The notes under the pieces are model-generated. The model ran no database searches. It was not told the DNA's origin and worked only from the letters and a program-made list of their open reading frames with translations. From the NCBI GenBank assembly GCA_002238415.1, contig MPMI01000011.1, positions 51,019 through 115,018 on the forward strand: DNA of 64,000 nt. The letters are read 5' to 3'. This DNA comes from Desulfurellaceae bacterium bin18. Its GTDB lineage: Bacteria; Desulfobacterota; Binatia; Bin18. This document shows, piece after piece, positions 56,626-64,000 of the stretch; the stretch's first letter is position 1, and each line of letters starts with the position of its first letter. A program made the position numbers and the translations under genes.

Positions 56626-56948
56626 CGCCGGCCATCGTTGTCCTGGTCACGGTCGGCTCCGAGCGCGAAGCCGAGACCATTGCCACGGCCCTGCTTGAGG
56701 AACGCCTCGCCGCCTGTGTGAATGTGACCAGCCCGGTGCGGTCGCTCTATCGCTGGGAGGGTCGCATTGCGGACGACCGGGAATGGCAGCTCATCATCAA
56801 AACCCAGGCGCGTCTCTTTGAGGCCCTGGCGACGCGTGTCCGTACCCTCCACTCGTACGACGTCCCCGAGATTATCGCGCTGCCCGTTCTCGCCGGGACG
56901 GCGGACTATGTGGACTGGATTCAAAACGAGACACAGGGCGAGCGTTGA
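56622..56948 (+). CDS. cutA: divalent-cation tolerance protein CutA
   Basis: CutA is a small trimeric protein linked to copper and other divalent-cation tolerance. The 108-residue product has VTVGSEREAETIATALLEERLAACV in the N-terminal part, SLYRWEGRIADDREWQLIIKT and HSYDVPEIIALPV near the end, all hallmarks of the family. Start is GTG overlapping the preceding stop. It may share a metal-homeostasis role with the CNNM gene upstream. Confidence 0.92.
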   Translation: MTPAIVVLVTVGSEREAETIATALLEERLAACVNVTSPVRSLYRWEGRIADDREWQLIIKTQARLFEALATRVRTLHSYDVPEIIALPVLAGTADYVDWIQNETQGER

Positions 56949-56967
56949 CGCTGGGCGCAGCGGACAA

Positions 56968-57879
56968 CTACCACTCAGCCCAGCGGTCGTCTTCCTCGAC
57001 CACCACACTTTGCAGGCCGGCCTGGGCCGCGGAGCGGGCCTGGCGTTCGGCCTGGACACGTTTGGCGAACGGTCCGAGACGGACTTGGTAGTATCGAAAC
57101 CGTCGGCTTGACAACGGACTGATATATACGGACGAGAAGTGCTGTGTTAACGCCTGCTTCAGATAGGATGCCTTGTCCGCATCGGTATAAGAGCCGACTT
57201 GGACGGCGTACAGGACGGCCAGCCTGGGAGTCGGAGCAGAGAGAACCTCGATGCGCACCAGAGCGGTCCCTGGAGCATACACGCCAATGCTTTTTGCCGC
57301 TGCAAGAGACAGGTCAATAATACGACCTCCCACAAATGGCCCCCGGTCGTTGATGCGGACCTCAATCGCCTGTTCGTTCTCAAGGTTTGTCACCATCACA
57401 TTGGTTCCCAGTGGCAGGCTCCGATGGGCGGCGGTCAGGGCGTGCTGGTCATAGATTTCGCCGTTTGCCGTTCGCTTGCCGTGGAATCCTGGTCCATACC
57501 ATGAGGCCATGCCGGTCTGCACAAAACGGGAAGGACGAACCACGGGCTGTGGTTCAAACGGTACCGTGGTTCGCTGATCGGATAGCGGCGTGACGGACGT
57601 GCTCTTCGGAGCGAGCGGTGACTCAGACGCGTCAGGGAGGGGAGTGACGACCGGGACCGCCGCAAGCTCTGTCGGTAACTCGGGCGCTGGCTGGTTAGGG
57701 GTATCTACAGGAGTCGCTGGGAGAACGGTCGGTAATTCAGGCGTGGACTGAAGGGGAGTAACACTCGGAACCACTGGAGCAGCAGGGAAAAACCGAGCAG
57801 GCTGAACCGGCCGTGTTGCCGCACTACACCCCGCCAGGATGCCTATCAGCATCCATCCCTGCCACCTCCACCCCCGCAT
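56968..57879 (-). CDS. rlpA: RlpA-like septal ring lytic transglycosylase with SPOR domain
   Basis: RlpA is an outer-membrane lipoprotein that cleaves naked glycan strands at the septum. The 303-residue product has a lipobox ILAGCS (near residue 18) and a Pro/Thr/Val-rich linker (about 25-118). The double-psi beta-barrel follows: TGMASWYGPGFHGKRTANGE, LPLGTNVMVTNLENEQAIEV and INDRGPFVGGRIIDLS. A C-terminal SPOR domain (YAVQVGSYTDADKASYLKQ) targets denuded peptidoglycan. It diverges from the Smr gene. Confidence 0.92.
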   Translation of the reverse strand: MRGWRWQGWMLIGILAGCSAATRPVQPARFFPAAPVVPSVTPLQSTPELPTVLPATPVDTPNQPAPELPTELAAVPVVTPLPDASESPLAPKSTSVTPLSDQRTTVPFEPQPVVRPSRFVQTGMASWYGPGFHGKRTANGEIYDQHALTAAHRSLPLGTNVMVTNLENEQAIEVRINDRGPFVGGRIIDLSLAAAKSIGVYAPGTALVRIEVLSAPTPRLAVLYAVQVGSYTDADKASYLKQALTQHFSSVYISPLSSRRFRYYQVRLGPFAKRVQAERQARSAAQAGLQSVVVEEDDRWAEW

Positions 57880-57985
57880 AGACTATGATTATATACACAG
57901 GCGACTGGAGCGAGCAACGAATCGTTGCGTCTCCCCCCCTCCGGTCGCTTGTCCTCGGGGTGTTTCCCGTGTACCATACGAAGCC

Positions 57986-58690
57986 ATGGCGGGCTTCAAT
58001 ACGCCTTTTCGCCAACTCAAAAAAACGCTCAAGCCGTCCATCGCCGAGCGGGCTGCAACTGCAGCGGCTCTGCCTCGGAGTACACCCGATCCAGTTGGAA
58101 AGAATGAGGAAAGTCCCGCGGACCTGTTCCAGCGGGCCATGCAGGATGTCACCCGGCTCAAGTCGGACGCACGGATCAGCAACCCTCCACCGGCCCTCTC
58201 CCCCCGGTCTCCGCAAGACAGTGAGAACGAGGCCATCGCCGAGTTATACGACCTGGTCGCCGGGCGGAGCGATTTTGATGTCACGGATACCGACGAGTAT
58301 GTAGAAGGCTGTGTCGTCGGCCTTGATACGGGTTTGGTCCGCAAGCTAAGACAAGGAAAATTTGCGCGCCAAGCGGCCTTGGACCTGCATGGGATGAAGG
58401 CGGATGAGGCCAAGCCCGAACTGGAGCGGTTTCTCAGCCAGACTACCCAGGCGGGCATACGCTGCGTTCTCATCATTCACGGACGCGGCAGAAACTCCCC
58501 TGGGCAATTCCCGATTCTCAAGGACAAGATGAAACAGTGGCTTACCCGGGGCCGGCTGGCGAAAATGGTGTTGGCCTTTTCCACCGCCCGTACCCATGAC
58601 GGCGGACCGGGTGCCATGTATATCCTCCTGAGACGAAAACGCGGCCAGAAAAAGCCCGTCCTGATGTGGGAGGGAGCCAAGCGTGAGTGA
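57986..58690 (+). CDS. Smr domain protein
   Basis: From ATG 57986 the product is 234 residues. It starts with a basic, helical region (FNTPFRQLKKTLKPSIAERA) and has a linker with acidic runs. The C-terminal Smr domain has ALDLHGMKADEAKPELERF and VLIIHGRGRNSPG with HGRG, the catalytic-loop hallmark of MutS2-type nickases and RNases. The frame is open to 57839 but that overlaps rlpA. It overlaps the beta-propeller gene by eight bases. Confidence 0.88.
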   Translation: MAGFNTPFRQLKKTLKPSIAERAATAAALPRSTPDPVGKNEESPADLFQRAMQDVTRLKSDARISNPPPALSPRSPQDSENEAIAELYDLVAGRSDFDVTDTDEYVEGCVVGLDTGLVRKLRQGKFARQAALDLHGMKADEAKPELERFLSQTTQAGIRCVLIIHGRGRNSPGQFPILKDKMKQWLTRGRLAKMVLAFSTARTHDGGPGAMYILLRRKRGQKKPVLMWEGAKRE

Positions 58691-59954
58691 AAGCCGGCCG
58701 ACAGGTCAAAACGATCAGTCCGGCTCTTCCGGCGCGGCTCGGGTGACGCAATCCATCCAGCTTGCCTACATTGGGCCGGATGGGCAGATTTTTGTACGCC
58801 GCTTCCCATCGGACACGACCCACCAGCTCACCTGGAGTTGGCAGGACCAGCACACTCCGCAGCCTTTGCAAGCCCAGGACCCGGAATCGCAGCCTGCCCT
58901 CCCCTCCATGACCTATTCCTGGCCAACCTGGTCGCCGGACAGTGCACAACTCGCCTGTTTTGCCCGACAGGGTGAGGACGGGCCGGCGAGTGTGTATACG
59001 GTTGCCGCCGATGGCGTGGAGTCCTGGGAGCGAGCCAGCCTGGGAAAAGGCACCCCTATTTATGGCAACTGGTCACCCCAGGCGGACATGTTTACCGTCC
59101 TGGTGCAGCGCGGCGAGCGCCAGCTTGCGTTAGAAACGATTGGTATAGCCCGGCCCGCCAAGACACGCACCCTGCTCACCGGCGCGCCGCTCTTCTGGTC
59201 ATGGGCTCCGCAGGGGCAGCTTGTGGCAGCGCACGTAGGCGACAACGAAACCGGGCGGGTTGTGCTCATTGAGGCTGCAACAGGGGCCGTTGTACGAGAG
59301 ATCAGTGCCAGTCCGGGGACGTTCCGCGTTCCGGTCTGGTCCCCGGACGGCGAGTTACTTACCTATGTGGAGCGAGGGGCCGATGGCAATCAGACCTTAC
59401 GCCTGTTCGATATCCAGAGTGGGGAGAGCGCTCCGATCAGCCGGGCCAGCGGCATGACTACGGCGTTATGGTCACCGGACGGACAGGCGCTGGTCTTTAG
59501 CAGTACCCAACGCCAAAACTCACTGCTCTCTCCTTCGCTGCATCTGCTCGACCTGTCCACCGGCCAGACTACGACCCTGCTTGAAACGCCAGTCGCAGGC
59601 TTCTTGTGGACCCCACAGGGAACTCACTTGGTCTATCTGAGCGTAGACGTACAACACAGCCAGCTCAGGTGGCATCGGTATGACCGAGCAACCGGAGAAA
59701 GCCTGGAATTGGTCCGGTTCTTGCCGAGCAGGGAGCAAACGCTTCAGTTTTCATTTTTTGACCAGTACGCCGGCTCTCACCCCTTACTCGCTCCGGACGG
59801 GACTCTGCTGACATTCACCGGCCATCTTCCCGACGCGGCTGCGCAACCGGCCACGACTGCGCCTACAGTCTACACGCTGCCGCTCACGCCCCCCTTTACG
59901 CCGCAGGCCATCGCCACGGGTTCCTTTGCCTGTTGGAATTTGCGGGCAGGGTGA
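58683..59954 (+). CDS. TolB-like beta-propeller protein (PD40 repeats)
   Basis: This 423-residue protein has repeated WSPD-type blades: YSWPTWSPDSAQLACFARQ, GNWSPQADMFTVLVQRGE, FRVPVWSPDGELLTYVERG and TALWSPDGQALVFSSTQ, as in the C-terminal propeller of TolB. No signal peptide is visible, so a cytoplasmic protein is likely despite the TolB-like blades. It overlaps the Smr gene by eight bases and is followed at once by a hairpin. Confidence 0.8.
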   Translation: MSESRPTGQNDQSGSSGAARVTQSIQLAYIGPDGQIFVRRFPSDTTHQLTWSWQDQHTPQPLQAQDPESQPALPSMTYSWPTWSPDSAQLACFARQGEDGPASVYTVAADGVESWERASLGKGTPIYGNWSPQADMFTVLVQRGERQLALETIGIARPAKTRTLLTGAPLFWSWAPQGQLVAAHVGDNETGRVVLIEAATGAVVREISASPGTFRVPVWSPDGELLTYVERGADGNQTLRLFDIQSGESAPISRASGMTTALWSPDGQALVFSSTQRQNSLLSPSLHLLDLSTGQTTTLLETPVAGFLWTPQGTHLVYLSVDVQHSQLRWHRYDRATGESLELVRFLPSREQTLQFSFFDQYAGSHPLLAPDGTLLTFTGHLPDAAAQPATTAPTVYTLPLTPPFTPQAIATGSFACWNLRAG

Positions 59955-59974
59955 AGGGCCACTCCTGTGGCCCT
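59955..59974 (+). terminator. terminator-like hairpin after the propeller gene
   Basis: AGGGCCAC (59955-59962) and GTGGCCCT (59967-59974) form a perfect 8-bp stem with a TCCT loop right after the stop codon. No U-run follows, so termination would be inefficient or Rho-assisted. It also marks the boundary to the more AT-rich island. Confidence 0.45.
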
Positions 59975-60091
59975 CTTGCAGAAAGCCGGGAGAGCAGATT
60001 AGTATCGGGGCACTTTCTGAAAGAGTGAAAAGTTCAGGCCTATCCATCGGAGTTCCACCAACTCAATTGTTCAATTCTTCAGGCCAAAGTG

Positions 60092-60892
60092 ATGCCAGTA
60101 GCCCCCTCCCGTGTTGACTTGCTACTCCAGTATGCGTTGCTGGTTGCTGGAGAGCAGGGTGAGTTCTTAGATCGCCAGCTCGGACCAATTCACCTGATTA
60201 AATATGTGTATTTGGCCGACCTCTTCCATGCGAAACGAAACAACGGCGTTACCTTTACCGGGACAGAGTGGCAATTTTACAAATTCGGTCCGTGGTCTCA
60301 ATCGGTTTACGAGCGTATTGAACCCGCACTCAGCGCTATCGATGCGGAGAAACAGTCTTTTGAGAGTGACTATGAAGAGAGTGAGGATTGGGTTCGTTGG
60401 TCTCTGAGTGATGAAGGGCAATTAGAAGAGATAGGGAACCAACTCCCATTTACGATAACTTCGGGACTGAAAGCAGATGTGCGGAGATTCGGGCAAGACA
60501 CGCAAAGCCTGCTGCATTACGTTTATAGGACGGAACCCATGTTATCTGCCGCGCCTAATGAGTTTTTGGACTTTACAGTTGTCACCCAGGACATCTCAAT
60601 GGATGAACCTGTTACAACACCGTTGAGAATGGATAGCTTATCGAACAAGAAAAAGAAGCAATTCAAAGAGCGAATGCGGGCATTACGAGAGAAATATCAC
60701 AATGGAGAGTACGCCTCCGCTATAGAGCGAAAAGATGGCAAGATGGTGAATCCCTTCCAACAACCGACCGCCGAAGTGTATGAGTGGCTCGACGGTCTTG
60801 CCGGCGAACCGTTACGGGAAGGTGAATACGTTGTCCAGTTCTCAGATGAGGTATGGAAATCCGCTACCAGGAAAGGCGGCGATGTACCCTGA
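60092..60892 (+). CDS. Panacea-like (DUF4065/SocA) antitoxin-type protein
   Basis: This 266-residue protein's first 110 residues fit the Panacea fold: LLLQYALLVAGEQ, PIHLIKYVYLADLFHAKRN and GTEWQFYKFGPWSQSVYERI, the last matching the W-YGP-VY pattern of these antitoxins. The C-terminal half (FLDFTVVTQDISMDEPVTT, charged helix KKKKQFKERMRALREKY, HNGEYASAIERK) is longer than in most antitoxins. GTG 60089 or ATG 60092 is the start. It overlaps the next gene by 11 bases, as toxin-antitoxin pairs often do. Panacea domains are known to neutralise many unrelated toxins. Confidence 0.7.
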   Translation: MPVAPSRVDLLLQYALLVAGEQGEFLDRQLGPIHLIKYVYLADLFHAKRNNGVTFTGTEWQFYKFGPWSQSVYERIEPALSAIDAEKQSFESDYEESEDWVRWSLSDEGQLEEIGNQLPFTITSGLKADVRRFGQDTQSLLHYVYRTEPMLSAAPNEFLDFTVVTQDISMDEPVTTPLRMDSLSNKKKKQFKERMRALREKYHNGEYASAIERKDGKMVNPFQQPTAEVYEWLDGLAGEPLREGEYVVQFSDEVWKSATRKGGDVP

Positions 60893-61592
60893 TGATTGTG
60901 TACAGTCAATTATTCACCCAAACGCCTGGTGGGTAAACAATACCGACCGGACTGTGAGTCGTGGGGCACTGGTCTTTGCGTTTGTTCCATACGCCGATCA
61001 AGTTCCATACACATTTGAGCCTGTAGCCCGAACGGATGCCACTCAGCACGACAGCGCAATAGTAAAAGTGGCACCCCTTCGGGTGAACCAGCCCCTTAAG
61101 AAAACCGAGTTACCTGTTGCCGCCATGCCCTCGTATCGCGGAGAAGTCTGGGCGGCGTATAGGGCTAAGAGAAGACCATGCCTGATAGTCGGCTCTGTTT
61201 TCCCGCGCGTTGACCCTGCGCTAACAAGGGGCATGGCAGGACATTCAACAGCCCCAACTGTATTAGCCGCGCCGTATTATGGCGCAACGAGAGACGGGAG
61301 GCGTGGAGGTTACAATCCGGCGCTTGTGGAACAGATACGGCATTGTGACTATCCACAATTCTTGTGGGACCAATTACCGATATCCGGGCCTGAGGAGTCG
61401 ATCCTTCGGTTGGACCATTTACAACCAATAGGCCATCATCATGATGCCTATCAAGTGTCCAAGTACAAACTGAGCGATGACGCGCTTGAAGTTGTTGATG
61501 AATTATTTCGTTGGTTGATTTGGGGGCAAACCCATGAAGACAGCCTGATCGCGATGTATCGGGAGGAAATTCAGACGACATTTGGCGATTAG
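60882..61592 (+). CDS. PemK/MazF-like toxin candidate
   Basis: From ATG 60882 this is a 236-residue protein. Residues 85-104 carry a motif of PemK/MazF endoribonucleases, YRGEVWAAYRAKRRPCLIVG: the RGE-W strand followed by RP-LIV. Around it is a beta-rich N-terminal region (GALVFAFVPYADQVPYTFEP) and a C-terminal helical part (LRLDHLQPIGHHHDAYQVSK, ALEVVDELFRWLIWGQ). It is twice as long as MazF. The 11-base overlap with the Panacea-like gene suggests a coupled antitoxin-toxin pair; the toxin call is inference. Confidence 0.6.
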   Translation: MYPDDCVQSIIHPNAWWVNNTDRTVSRGALVFAFVPYADQVPYTFEPVARTDATQHDSAIVKVAPLRVNQPLKKTELPVAAMPSYRGEVWAAYRAKRRPCLIVGSVFPRVDPALTRGMAGHSTAPTVLAAPYYGATRDGRRGGYNPALVEQIRHCDYPQFLWDQLPISGPEESILRLDHLQPIGHHHDAYQVSKYKLSDDALEVVDELFRWLIWGQTHEDSLIAMYREEIQTTFGD

Positions 61593-61698
61593 CGTTGGGA
61601 TGGATCAACAGCAGTCAGCTTTTTCATCATAACTGCTCCTGATATACGCGGTAACGCATTGCGTGCTCTGCGACGACGCCAACGCAGGAGGCAATAAG

Positions 61699-61890
61699 AT
61701 GGACAGGAATACATATCCCACGGGCTGGAATAAGCAGCGCGTCCAGGAGGTTATTGACCACCTCGAAACCCGGACGGAAGAAGAGACCATCGCTGAAGAC
61801 GAGGCCGCCTTCGAGCAGGATTACACAGCGATGCAGGTGCCCCGCAAACTCGTGCCGGTCGTGCGCCAACTCATCGCCCTGATGGAGTAG
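61699..61890 (+). CDS. small acidic antitoxin-like protein
   Basis: This 63-residue protein has a very good ribosome site (AGGAGG, 8 bases before ATG 61699). The sequence MDRNTYPTGWNKQRVQEVID, then ETRTEEETIAEDEAAFEQDY and PRKLVPVVRQLIALME, resembles a family of small acidic proteins found beside toxin-like genes in many bacteria (pattern PxGW..RV, EDEAAFE, P.LVP.VR.LI). Here no toxin gene follows; only palindromic repeats do. Confidence 0.65.
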   Translation: MDRNTYPTGWNKQRVQEVIDHLETRTEEETIAEDEAAFEQDYTAMQVPRKLVPVVRQLIALME

Positions 61891-61940
61891 CCGGCTCCTT
61901 CCCACGCGTCGCCGATAAGCAGTGAGCGGTTTGCCCCTCA

Positions 61941-62046
61941 GTTGGGTTACGCCTCCGGCTAACCCAACGCCCCCGACAGGACGGCAAGACTTATGCCCAC
62001 ACCACCACCCCTGTCGGATTACGCTGTGCTAATCCGACCTACAGGC
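61941..62046. repeat. two REP-like palindromes
   Basis: GTTGGGTTA (61941-61949) pairs with TAACCCAAC (61960-61968), and GTCGGATTA (62013-62021) pairs with TAATCCGAC (62030-62038), each around a GC-rich loop. Both resemble dispersed palindromes known in many bacterial genomes. They fill most of the 214-base gap before the ATPase gene, where nothing else is seen. Confidence 0.7.
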
Positions 62047-62104
62047 TTTAAGCTTGACCGGACATGCGACCCGGCTGTAATTGGAGTGGGAATTCGCGTA
62101 AGTT

Positions 62105-63247
62105 ATGCGTGTGGGTGATTCAGACAAGGATAAAGAATCCATGGCCGCAATATCAGACCTCCATCTCCCTGACTTATCGGTCAAGGGCTTTCGCGGCATC
62201 AAAGATCTGACCATCTCACGCTTAGGCCGTGTCACGTTGTTCGCCGGGAAGAATGGAGTAGGCAAGACGACCCTACTAGACGCTGTTCGGCTATATGCCG
62301 CGTGCGGGAGCTCCGCAGTTCTCACGGATATATTGCGGAACCGAGAGGAGCTAACTGACACTGTCAATGAGGATGGCAACGAAGTGCTCACACCGAATAA
62401 GGAAGCTCTCTTTCATGGTCGGCATCCCTCACCGGAAGCCCGCATCTCCATAGGCCCACTGAGTCTCTCCAAGACGCTCACTATCGAGATTGCTCCACTT
62501 AGCGAAGAAAGATTCAGACAACTGAAAATGTTTTCCGATCGTCGTATAGACATCTCTGTACAGTCGCTCAAGATCGAATTCCAGGGTGTGACACAAGAAG
62601 TTCCGATGGCCCATGTTCCGCGCTCTTTTAGGCATCGCCTATTGAGATATGACGAATCGGAAATTCTCCCTGAAATTCGATGCGAGTCCCTTGGGCCTGG
62701 GATTCTCAGCAATTCTAATTTGGCACGGCTCTGGGATAAGGTTGCGCTTACCGATGATGAATCACGGGCAGTAAAGGCGTTACAATTGATCTACGGTGAC
62801 AAAGCGGCCCGTGTTGCGGTGGTCGGTGATGAGAGACGAAGTCGCTATAGCCGACGTATTGTCGTAAAAATAAAGGACCAGGAGCGTCCGGTTACTCTAA
62901 AAAGCCTTGGCGACGGAGCGGTACGATTGTTCGGCGTGGCGTTGGCCCTGGCTAACAGTCAAGGCGGTTTTCTGCTTATCGACGAGGTGGAAAACGGCAT
63001 TCACCACTCGATACAGCCCGACTTCTGGAAGATGGTTCTAAGGACCGCACATGAGAACAACGTACAGGTGCTCGCCACGACACACGGCTGGGATTGCGTC
63101 GCAGGTTTTGCACGAGCGGCAACGGATTTAGGCGAAGTGGAAGGCACCCTCGTCCGCCTTGAGCAGGACGGTGAGAAAATCCGTGCGATAGAGTATTCCG
63201 AGGACGACCTCAATATAGCCGCCGAACAAGGCATTGAGGTTAGATAG
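62105..63247 (+). CDS. AAA ATPase of the OLD/AAA_15 type, probable defence protein
   Basis: This 380-residue SMC-like ATPase has an N-terminal core LSVKGFRGIKDLTISRLGRV followed by Walker A FAGKNGVGKTTLLDA (48-56). A helical and beta insert lies in the middle, and the signature-like LKSLGDGAVRLFGVALALAN precedes Walker B FLLIDEVENGIHH and the switch LATTHGWD. ATG 62141 (AAGGA upstream) is a possible start, giving 368 residues. A TOPRIM-like gene follows after 3 bases. ATPase-TOPRIM pairs of this kind are used in OLD/Gabija, PARIS and AbiL-type phage defence. Confidence 0.85.
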   Translation: MRVGDSDKDKESMAAISDLHLPDLSVKGFRGIKDLTISRLGRVTLFAGKNGVGKTTLLDAVRLYAACGSSAVLTDILRNREELTDTVNEDGNEVLTPNKEALFHGRHPSPEARISIGPLSLSKTLTIEIAPLSEERFRQLKMFSDRRIDISVQSLKIEFQGVTQEVPMAHVPRSFRHRLLRYDESEILPEIRCESLGPGILSNSNLARLWDKVALTDDESRAVKALQLIYGDKAARVAVVGDERRSRYSRRIVVKIKDQERPVTLKSLGDGAVRLFGVALALANSQGGFLLIDEVENGIHHSIQPDFWKMVLRTAHENNVQVLATTHGWDCVAGFARAATDLGEVEGTLVRLEQDGEKIRAIEYSEDDLNIAAEQGIEVR

Positions 63248-63250
63248 CCC

Positions 63251-63871
63251 GTGGCTCATCCCCGTTCGCAGTCCTCGGATCGTGTGCTTTTAGTCGAAGG
63301 GCAGGACGATAAGCATGTCGTTCTCTCCCTCTGTGAACATCATCAGTCAACACGACCTTTTTTCATTGAGAGCAAGGGGGGCATTGATCCACTACTTGAA
63401 TCAATTGGTCTTGAAATCAAGGTTCCAGGTCGGCAGGTTGTTGGTATTCTTGCAGATGCAAATGGCGATGTGGCAGGGCGTTGGAACGATATCCGGGACC
63501 GTCTTCGGGAAGCGGGTATCGACCCTCCACAATCTCTCGACTCAGGCGGGATAATTATAGAGGGAAAGCTTCGCATTGGCATCTGGTTGATGCCCGACAA
63601 CACGTCAGCCGGGGAACTTGAGGACTTTGTTGCGAAAATGATCCCCGATAACGACCGGGTATGGCCGTTATCCCGGAGCTACATCAATGGCATTCCGTCG
63701 CGGGACAGGAAATTCATAGCGAAGAAAAGGTCAAGAGCGCAGGTGTACGCTTGGCTGGCGACCAGGAAAGACCCTAGGCAAATGGGTGCCGCCATTAAAG
63801 CGAGAGATTTGGAGGTTGACGGCGCTCTCAGCCAGAAATTTGTCGCTTGGCTTAACAATCTGTTCGGATAG
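63251..63871 (+). CDS. TOPRIM-like (DUF3226-type) protein, partner of the ATPase
   Basis: This 206-residue protein has the TOPRIM-like pattern VLLVEGQDDKHVVLSL (Glu16) and VVGILADANGDVAGRW (Asp69, with Asn71/Asp73 in place of a clear DxD). Further segments are GIWLMPDNTSAGELEDFVAK and a basic stretch SRDRKFIAKKRSRAQVYAWL. Start is GTG 63251, three bases after the ATPase stop, so the two are made together. It may be a metal-dependent nuclease effector released or activated by the ATPase. The 129 bases after it show no gene. Confidence 0.8.
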   Translation: MAHPRSQSSDRVLLVEGQDDKHVVLSLCEHHQSTRPFFIESKGGIDPLLESIGLEIKVPGRQVVGILADANGDVAGRWNDIRDRLREAGIDPPQSLDSGGIIIEGKLRIGIWLMPDNTSAGELEDFVAKMIPDNDRVWPLSRSYINGIPSRDRKFIAKKRSRAQVYAWLATRKDPRQMGAAIKARDLEVDGALSQKFVAWLNNLFG

Positions 63872-64000
63872 AATGCGATATGGCTGTCGGTTTTTTTGAT
63901 GAGGATGGCGTATTTCACAGCGATTCTCCTCATGGGCATTATCGCGTCTCTAATTTTTGGCCTCCCTCGTCGCCGCTTCAGCCTTCACTCAACCCACCAC

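Noticed and set aside
63872..64000. Start of another gene at the right edge
   Set aside because: The 129 bases contain short frames only, with no ribosome site or family signature.

Overview
This is a GC-rich chromosomal window from a Gram-negative (LPS-making) bacterium. No rRNA gene, tRNA or CRISPR array was recognised. The first 14 kb hold a conserved envelope and nitrogen-regulation block (pyrG-kdsA-lptC-lptA-lptB-rpoN-ptsN-rapZ-HPr). This order is known from delta-proteobacterial-type genomes (Desulfobacterota, Myxococcota and relatives). Together with the many short palindromic intergenic repeats and the small-molecule enzymes, it suggests a delta-proteobacterium-like or candidate-phylum organism (for example Tectomicrobia or Binatota). 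That placement is inference only.

Layout. 1-6.4 kb: end of CTP synthase, KDO-8-P synthase, LPS transport (LptC/A/B), sigma-54 and three nitrogen-PTS components. 6.5-13.9 kb: SAM synthetase with adenosylhomocysteinase (methyl cycle), a cell-wall amidase, GlnD and XerD. 13.9-18.7 kb: zinc alcohol dehydrogenase, MeaB GTPase, a crotonase, a CoxE-like VWA protein and a SnoaL-like protein. 18.7-24.5 kb: a double-length (tandem-fused) UvrA interrupted by a 31-bp tandem duplication that shifts the frame. 24.6-31.9 kb: TPR proteins, a glycosyltransferase and a run of oxidoreductases.

31.9-37.7 kb is an accessory stretch: a membrane-anchored pentapeptide-repeat protein, an XRE-ImmA/PIN pair, an orphan ribbon-helix-helix antitoxin, DUF2442, small unknown genes and a gene remnant. 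37.8-41.8 kb: PepP aminopeptidase, then a tight four-gene minus-strand operon of unusual enzymes with altered active sites. 42.0-49.9 kb: a complete MoxR/DUF58/VWA operon behind a promoter abutting a perfect 12-bp palindrome. 50-60 kb: small proteins, a FIST sensor, an aminotransferase fused to a MurF-like domain, CNNM/CBS protein, CutA, RlpA, Smr protein and a beta-propeller protein.

60.1-63.9 kb looks like a small defence island, more AT-rich by eye than the core. It has a Panacea-like antitoxin overlapping a PemK/MazF-like toxin, a 63-residue acidic protein, REP-like palindromes, and an AAA ATPase directly followed by a TOPRIM-like protein (resembling split OLD/PARIS/AbiL architectures). 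The best candidates for undescribed biology are the Panacea/PemK pair, the ATPase/TOPRIM pair, the aminotransferase-Mur fusion and the four-gene operon at 39.1-41.8 kb.
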